Shown one piece after another: positions 62,501-64,000 of a stretch of 64,000 nt of DNA. The stretch is from Gymnogyps californianus. Its lineage: Eukaryota > Chordata > Aves > Accipitriformes > Cathartidae. Where the stretch lies: positions 68,740,707-68,804,706 of the forward strand of contig NC_059473.1 of assembly GCF_018139145.2 (NCBI RefSeq), read 5' to 3'. The notes below the pieces were generated by a model. The model saw only the letters and a list, made by a program, of their open reading frames with translations, made no database searches and was not told where the DNA came from. The position numbers and the translations under genes are program-made. The stretch's first letter is position 1, and the number at the start of each line of letters is the position of its first letter.

Positions 62501-64000
62501 GGAGAATTTTGTATATGTTACCTTTTGAACTGAAACACGACTTAACATTTATCTTGAATTTCTATAGCTTTGCCACTTCTATGTGATTTTTCTTCCTCTA
62601 ACTTTACCCTTCTTTTTCTTCAATTTTCACTCCCAAGAGAATGAATGCTCTCAGAGAATTTTTTGTGATTTAGGTTTAGCAGATTTTTGTAAAAAGACAC
62701 AAAACCATAGACACTGAAATGAAACAAACTGCTTAGAGATGAAGTAGACGAATTTCCTCAACCTTTCAACGAGGAAAGGGTTCCTCTACCCATCTGCAAG
62801 GATCACAAGCACAAGGAGGAGGAGGAAATTTCATAAGACATTATTACGCACACAAAAAATTCAGGTCGTATATGAACAAAAATTTAAGACAAAAACCATA
62901 CAGTTCACTGAAGCCTTGTGTTTCTGAAAATATTATATCCTTGGTCTGTTTTCTATGGTACAGAGAAGTCACATGTTAATAAGAATTTGTCCTACTAGTC
63001 ACCCTATAGTGTGTCTTCTCTCTCCTTAACTTCTTTGCAGTGATTTCTGCAGTGAATTCTCTTCATCCTCCCATTAATGTAAGTATTTTTAATTGTACAC
63101 ATCTCACACGTGGTCTTCTTGATCAAAGTTTAGCAAAATCCAGGTCAGAAACATAGCCTTTGTTATGCTTTTGAAGAAACTACTACAGGTAGCTTAACAC
63201 AATATACTCTTGTATGATTAAATGGCACAACCTGACACAATAGATCTTCTATTTCACCTACAAAACAGCTCAATTCCCCTTCGGTAAAAAGTACTTCTAT
63301 GCCACACACAGTAATATGCGGAATAAAAGCTCCCCCTCCTGGCTTAACTAAGAAAAGTTCAGGTGGGGGCAAATACATGGTGTGAATCATATTATCCCAA
63401 AAATGAGACATGACGGTACAAGGAACTGATCACTATTGAATGCTATGACCTAACTATGGCTGTGTTGTGTTATATGCCCAGAAGTGCCCTCAGCACGCCT
63501 CTAAATAGCCACCTCCAAAAATGCTGCTCCTTGTAACATTCTGAAAGTGGCTGCAGGGAGTGCTCTAGCCAAATTTCTGTTCTTAGTGACTTTGGATCTT
63601 AAACAGTCCATGACACGCATGAACTGGTGTTTAAGCCATGTTACATAAAACAATACAGTGAAGACAGACTTGTCAGAAGTGTAAAATAAACTATTTACAT
63701 CTTCTGAAGTTGGTCTCCTTCCCCCAAAATCCCTTTCAAGTCAACAAAACATTCATTTTATAATCACCATTTTGCTTTTGGTATCACCTTAAATATCAGT
63801 CGAGCACCAGAAGCCACTGCGCCAGGTAAAAGTGTGGTGCGAGCAGTAACACAATCTCCCAGTTTTTCCCGCCAGTAGAAAAAAAATATACCTGTTCCAA
63901 CAAATGGATCATATACAACATCATTGGGTTTTACTCTCCCATGGTTTGCCATAATGAAAGACAGGCAGGCATCCATGCTTGTATTTCCAATAAAGTGTCT
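44726..64000 (-). CDS. TRMT11: TRMT11, tRNA (guanine-10-N2)-methyltransferase catalytic subunit, 3' part of gene (spliced, partial)
   Basis: Seven minus-strand exons join into about 270 residues matching the C-terminal part of vertebrate TRMT11 (about 463 aa in human). The family transfers a methyl group from S-adenosylmethionine to N2 of guanosine 10 in tRNAs and works with the activator TRMT112, mainly in the cytoplasm. Visible motifs are the Rossmann-fold motif I DPFVGTG followed by GLL, the acidic motif GTDIDY, and the amino-methyltransferase catalytic motif DPPYG. Conserved blocks GRLVYWLP and GHNSFREKYFSG lie nearer the C-terminus. All six introns are GT-AG and phases agree across every junction, so the gene looks intact. 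The linker after GSQKEI is about three residues shorter than my recollection of the human protein. The N-terminal THUMP-like half, start codon and promoter lie beyond the right edge. Confidence 0.97.
50542..50572. repeat. (AT)n microsatellite
   Basis: A perfect 31-bp AT dinucleotide run inside the last TRMT11 intron, likely polymorphic. Confidence 0.95.
51743..51747. repeat. Target-site duplication, left copy (GCATC)
   Basis: Five bases immediately before the LTR's TG, identical to the five immediately after its CA. Confidence 0.85.
51998..52005 (+). promoter_or_regulatory. Perfect CRE (TGACGTCA) in LTR promoter
   Basis: The palindromic CREB/ATF consensus lies just upstream of a TATA-like sequence (52011-52020) inside the LTR U3 region, so the core promoter architecture of the LTR is preserved. 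Confidence 0.6.
52198..52203 (+). terminator. LTR polyadenylation signal ATTAAA
   Basis: ATTAAA in the R region of the solo LTR. It is oriented on the plus strand, so it should not terminate TRMT11 transcription. Confidence 0.6.
52340..52344. repeat. Target-site duplication, right copy (GCATC)
   Basis: Matches the left copy exactly, fixing both LTR boundaries. Confidence 0.85.
52996..53116 (-). CDS. TRMT11: TRMT11 coding exon F
   Basis: This 121-bp exon starts after CTTCCAG and ends at AAG|GTAAGC. It encodes YTEEIIPRHPCLKLISNCEQ, then SSHTSRRLITMEKVKEFK. The HPCL..NCEQ and SRRLITMEKV blocks are diagnostic for TRMT11. It ends in phase 0. Confidence 0.97.
53213..53298 (-). other. Candidate alternative or poison exon within TRMT11 intron
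   Basis: On the minus strand 86 bp lie between an acceptor-like TGTCACAAG and a near-consensus donor AGT|GTAAGT. The segment opens with ATG and reads 28 codons (MIGLYDVKTLEQQYLNFFNQ and on). It ends in phase 2, which joins in frame to exon F 96 bp away. Placed after exon E it would create an immediate TGA, so it would act as a poison exon or as an alternative first exon. No homology is recognised and the polypyrimidine tract is only moderate. Confidence 0.25.
55621..55665. repeat. Triplicated TGATTATAT motif
   Basis: TGATTATAT occurs three times within about 45 bp of AT-rich intron sequence. Simple-sequence expansion is the likely cause. Confidence 0.55.
55763..55844. repeat. 41-bp tandem duplication in TRMT11 intron E-F
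   Basis: Two copies (55763-55803 and 55804-55844) start AGCTGCACATC and share AAGCTTCAGAGCACATCT, with a few substitutions. It lies far from either splice site. Confidence 0.88.
55900..55950 (+). repeat. (CAAAA)n-rich low-complexity patch ending in a C run
   Basis: CAAAACAAAACAAAACC grades into CCAACC and then a run of C. There is no adjoining SINE or LINE body that would make it a retroposon tail. Confidence 0.7.
56584..56715 (-). CDS. TRMT11: TRMT11 coding exon E
   Basis: This 132-bp exon encodes STENHIFVSSSYHLSD, then the FFDLLKFAAEYL helix and GGRLVYWLPIYRPE. Two AGs compete at the 3' splice site. Only the upstream one (TTTGTTTAG) keeps frame with exon D; the downstream CACAG would frameshift and reach a stop within about 14 codons. 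The exon ends in CCTGA|GTATGT. Confidence 0.95.
56716..57383 (-). other. TRMT11 intron D-E
   Basis: A 668-bp GT-AG intron. It contains an A-rich low-complexity stretch at about 56769-56815; the rest is unique. Confidence 0.85.
57384..57456 (-). CDS. TRMT11: TRMT11 coding exon D (catalytic DPPYG)
   Basis: This 73-bp exon starts after TATAG and ends at AAG|GTAGGT. It completes D-P-P-Y-G, the motif IV loop that positions the target exocyclic amine, then gives IREATRRMGSQKEI and a short divergent linker. It ends in phase 2, which fixes the acceptor choice of the next exon. Confidence 0.96.
57457..58859 (-). other. TRMT11 intron C-D
   Basis: A 1.4-kb GT-AG intron of unique AT-rich sequence. No repeat or RNA gene recognised. 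Confidence 0.85.
58860..59024 (-). CDS. TRMT11: TRMT11 coding exon C
   Basis: This 165-bp exon lies between CCCAG and GTAAGT. It encodes the conserved run KNQKWRGPDENIRANLRQYG, then a Rossmann strand and FDAIITD. It ends with the first base of the Pro codon that begins the catalytic PPYG. Near-identity of the RGPDENIRANLRQYGLEKYY region to the mammalian protein makes the identification firm. Confidence 0.97.
59025..59704 (-). other. TRMT11 intron B-C
   Basis: A 680-bp GT-AG intron with unique AT-rich sequence, starting (plus strand) with a G-rich patch at 59025-59041. Nothing else is recognised. Confidence 0.85.
59705..59785 (-). CDS. TRMT11: TRMT11 coding exon B (motif I end, motif II)
   Basis: This 81-bp exon starts after TTATAG and ends before GTATGT. 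It completes the Gly of VGTG and encodes GLLISSAHFGAYVCGTDIDY and on to IHGL. The acidic GTDID segment is the usual motif II region that contacts the SAM ribose in class I methyltransferases. Family members have Ala-Cys-Ala before HFGAYV, whereas this copy has Ser-Ser-Ala, a mild substitution. Confidence 0.97.
59786..63891 (-). other. TRMT11 intron A-B
   Basis: A 4.1-kb GT-AG intron. It holds A-rich simple sequence (59911-59944 and about 61070-61083) and the unassigned 82-codon ORF. I see no recognisable transposon. Confidence 0.85.
63163..63411 (-). other. Isolated 82-codon ORF in TRMT11 intron, unrecognised
   Basis: This ATG-to-TAA frame lies within the intron between exons A and B, on the same strand as the gene. 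The translation is not low-complexity (MYLPPPELFLVKPGGGAFIP, then ITVCGIEVLFTEGELSCFVG) and has four Cys. An in-frame stop lies just upstream of the ATG, with no splice signal of note. It may be a relic of an inserted gene or element, or chance; I cannot assign a family. Confidence 0.2.
63892..64000 (-). CDS. TRMT11: TRMT11 coding exon A (partial at window edge)
   Basis: This exon encodes RHFIGNTSMDA through DPFVGT plus the first base of the next Gly codon. It contains most of motif I, the glycine-rich loop that binds S-adenosylmethionine. The donor reads ACAG|GTATAT on the minus strand. The frame is still open at the window boundary, so the exon continues beyond it. An ORF caller reads on through the donor into 3' intron sequence, which gives a meaningless Phe/Tyr-rich tail; the splice junction is the real end. 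Confidence 0.96.

Noticed and set aside
63764..63976. 70-codon minus ORF starting at the internal Met of NTSMDA
   Set aside because: Only the part to 63892 is coding (TRMT11 exon A). The tail after VGTG is intron, and the Met is internal to the protein.
1..64000. tRNA, rRNA, snRNA and CRISPR features
   Set aside because: No GGTTCGAATCC-type B-box in a cloverleaf context outside the SINE relics, no snRNA signatures, and no regularly spaced identical repeats.

Overview
This window looks like an intron-rich vertebrate nuclear genome, most likely a bird. The evidence is a CR1 retroposon 3' fragment of the classic avian type (32131-32634, minus strand), a solo LTR of a family I recognise from bird genomes (51748-52339, ERVL-like because of its 5-bp target duplication), several very old MIR-like SINE remnants, and one clearly recognisable spliced vertebrate gene, TRMT11. 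Nothing resembles bacterial operons, CRISPR arrays or a phage.

Right third (about 44.3-64.0 kb): the 3' half of TRMT11, the catalytic subunit of the tRNA guanine-10 N2-methyltransferase, lies on the minus strand and runs off the right edge. I assembled seven coding exons by eye: 64000-63892 (partial), 59785-59705, 59024-58860, 57456-57384, 56715-56584, 53116-52996 and 44857-44726. All six introns are GT-AG, the phases join without a frameshift, and the result is about 270 C-terminal residues ending in TAA. It carries the SAM-binding motif I (DPFVGTG, split by an intron) and the catalytic DPPYG motif (also split). The THUMP-like N-terminal half and the promoter are outside the window. The last intron is 8.1 kb and holds the solo LTR in antisense orientation to the gene. 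Candidate polyadenylation signals sit at 44619-44624 and 44290-44295, and a strong G-quadruplex-type G-run follows at 44126-44157.

Left two thirds (1 to about 44.3 kb): I find no convincing multi-exon protein gene. In human the next gene past the 3' end of TRMT11 is CENPW, a long way off, so an intergenic stretch here fits expected synteny. It holds a 223-bp unbroken polypurine tract (15204-15426), degenerate MIR and CR1 copies, a CR1 inserted at the end of a MIR, short tandem duplications, CpG-rich patches (19380-19930; 37538-37690), and AT-rich islands dense in homeodomain/POU-like motifs that may be conserved non-coding elements. Among these, three copies of ATTTATGT lie exactly 54 bp apart.

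The least explained signals are a 96-codon open frame behind a good splice acceptor on the plus strand (43475-43762), tail-to-tail with TRMT11; a phase-compatible candidate alternative or poison exon inside TRMT11 (53213-53298); and an isolated 82-codon ORF in a TRMT11 intron (63163-63411, minus). I recognise none of these three.
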